Assembly (NCBI GenBank): GCA_001023535.1
Contig: CP011020.1
Span: 6,222,242 to 6,286,241, forward strand
DNA length: 64,000 nucleotides
Direction: 5' to 3'
From: Pseudomonas chlororaphis
Lineage (GTDB): Bacteria; Pseudomonadota; Gammaproteobacteria; Pseudomonadales; Pseudomonadaceae
A program made the position numbers and the translations under genes. Shown piece by piece: positions 63,466-64,000 of this stretch; positions within the stretch are counted from its first letter, which is position 1, and each line of letters begins with the position of its first letter. The notes under the pieces were generated by a model. That model did no database searches. It was given only the letters and a program-made list of their open reading frames with translations, and was not told the origin of the DNA.

Positions 63466-63673
63466 CAGGCGTCACTCCTCTTTGCGATCTGTGGCTGCTT
63501 TAGGAGTGACCCGCACCGCCAGGCGGTGTTCCTTTTTTATGCCTTTGATCGCGTTATTGCCAAATGACAGGTCAGATCGCAAATAAATGCTAAGAACCTC
63601 TATACGGACAGGCTAAAATGCGCGCCCGGCTAACCGCTGATCTTTTTCCAACGCGCCCCACAAGGTTCGCTAC
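63466..63673. promoter_or_regulatory. Divergent katE-metN intergenic region
   Basis: This 208-base gap carries the promoters for katE (leftward) and metN (rightward). It holds a perfect 7-base stem CACCGCC-A-GGCGGTG at 63514-63528, followed on the plus strand by TTCCTTTTTT, so it could also act as a terminator for plus-strand RNA. No SAM riboswitch or MetR-type site was recognised. Confidence 0.5.
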
Positions 63674-64000
63674 GTGATCGAGTTTCAAAACGTCCATAAA
63701 ACCTACCGGGTCGCCGGTAAGGATATCCCCGCCCTGCACCCGACCAGTCTGACGATTGAGAACGGTCAGGTCTTCGGCCTCATCGGCCATTCCGGTGCGG
63801 GAAAAAGTACCCTGCTGCGCCTGATCAATCGCCTGGAAGACTCCAGCGGCGGCAAGATCATCGTCGACGGTGAAGAAGTCACCGCCCTGGACGCAGGCGG
63901 CCTGCGGCGCTTTCGCCAGCAGGTCGGGATGATCTTCCAGCACTTCAACCTGCTGGCCTCCAAGACCGTGGCCGACAACGTGGCGCTGCCACTGACGCTA
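63674..64000 (+). CDS. metN: Methionine ABC transporter ATP-binding protein MetN (partial)
   Basis: The first 109 codons of an ABC ATPase are seen; the rest lies beyond the window edge. The GTG start at 63674 gives MIEFQNVHKTYRVAGKD, the usual MetN N-terminus. Walker A is GHSGAGKST and the Q-loop is GMIFQHFNLL, followed by ASKTVADNVALPL, which is typical of MetN. MetN powers uptake of D- and L-methionine with MetI and MetQ, which would be expected next. It lies divergent from katE. An AAGG site lies about 9 bases before the GTG. Confidence 0.88.
   Translation, partial: MIEFQNVHKTYRVAGKDIPALHPTSLTIENGQVFGLIGHSGAGKSTLLRLINRLEDSSGGKIIVDGEEVTALDAGGLRRFRQQVGMIFQHFNLLASKTVADNVALPLTL

Noticed and set aside
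63514..63528. Terminator between katE and metN on the plus strand
   Set aside because: The hairpin with TTCCTTTTTT looks like a terminator, but no plus-strand gene lies upstream for it to end; it is kept only as a feature of the divergent promoter region.

Overview
The window is a GC-rich chromosomal segment of a Pseudomonas, most likely of the P. fluorescens group. The evidence is gene content and gene order: kinB-algB-ampDh2-dgcP-dsbA-cc4-engB-polA-thrB, aroE-hemF-qor-tsaC-dprA-def-fmt-rsmB-trkA, and znuA-zur-znuCB. It is supported by an ErsA-type small RNA between polA and engB and by two families of REP/REPIN palindromes of the kind found in P. fluorescens. The assignment is made from recognised families and remembered gene order; no search was run.

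Layout. (1) 1-12.6 kb is a type VI secretion (T6SS) locus. A leftward sheath/baseplate operon tssA-B-C-E-F-G, with tssG cut by the window edge, lies opposite a rightward payload module: vgrG, a DUF4123 adaptor, a lipoprotein that is the candidate immunity protein, and a class-3-type lipase that is the candidate effector. (2) 12.6-31.9 kb is conserved core. It holds thrB, a DUF2782 protein, polA, ErsA, engB, two c-type cytochromes, dsbA, an EEP-family hydrolase, the diguanylate cyclase dgcP, ampDh2, an EAL phosphodiesterase, the kinB/algB two-component system, a small envelope cluster ending in an Ivy-type lysozyme inhibitor, and gltP. (3) 32-46.6 kb is mainly transport and accessory metabolism: an SpmA-SpmB fusion, a DUF5924 protein, an M16 peptidase, a Na/Pi cotransporter, TerC, a CitMHS transporter, a dioxygenase-like and a Rossmann protein, a choline-O-sulfate cluster (LysR regulator, betC, choX) and a SulP transporter. 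(4) 46.6-57.4 kb is housekeeping: shikimate, heme, tRNA modification, DNA uptake, N-formylation and deformylation, rRNA methylation and K+ uptake. (5) 57.4-64 kb holds the zinc-uptake regulon, a lipoprotein, catalase katE and the start of a methionine ABC transporter.

How the genes work together. The T6SS operon builds the sheath and baseplate, and the VgrG module supplies a spike, a loading chaperone, a membrane-attacking lipase and probable self-protection. KinB/AlgB lies opposite a sigma-54-type promoter that heads the small envelope cluster. BetC releases choline and sulfate from choline sulfate, with a choline-binding protein and a SulP anion transporter next to it. Zur with ZnuABC controls zinc import.

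Points that stand out are the apparent loss of two of the four acidic 3'-5' exonuclease residues in DNA polymerase I, the lipase module with its cysteine-rich VgrG tail, the palindrome plus sigma-54 promoter beside algB, an unexplained structured leader before gltP, and a local cluster of perfect DnaA-box 9-mers. No tRNA, rRNA, insertion sequence, prophage or CRISPR array was recognised.
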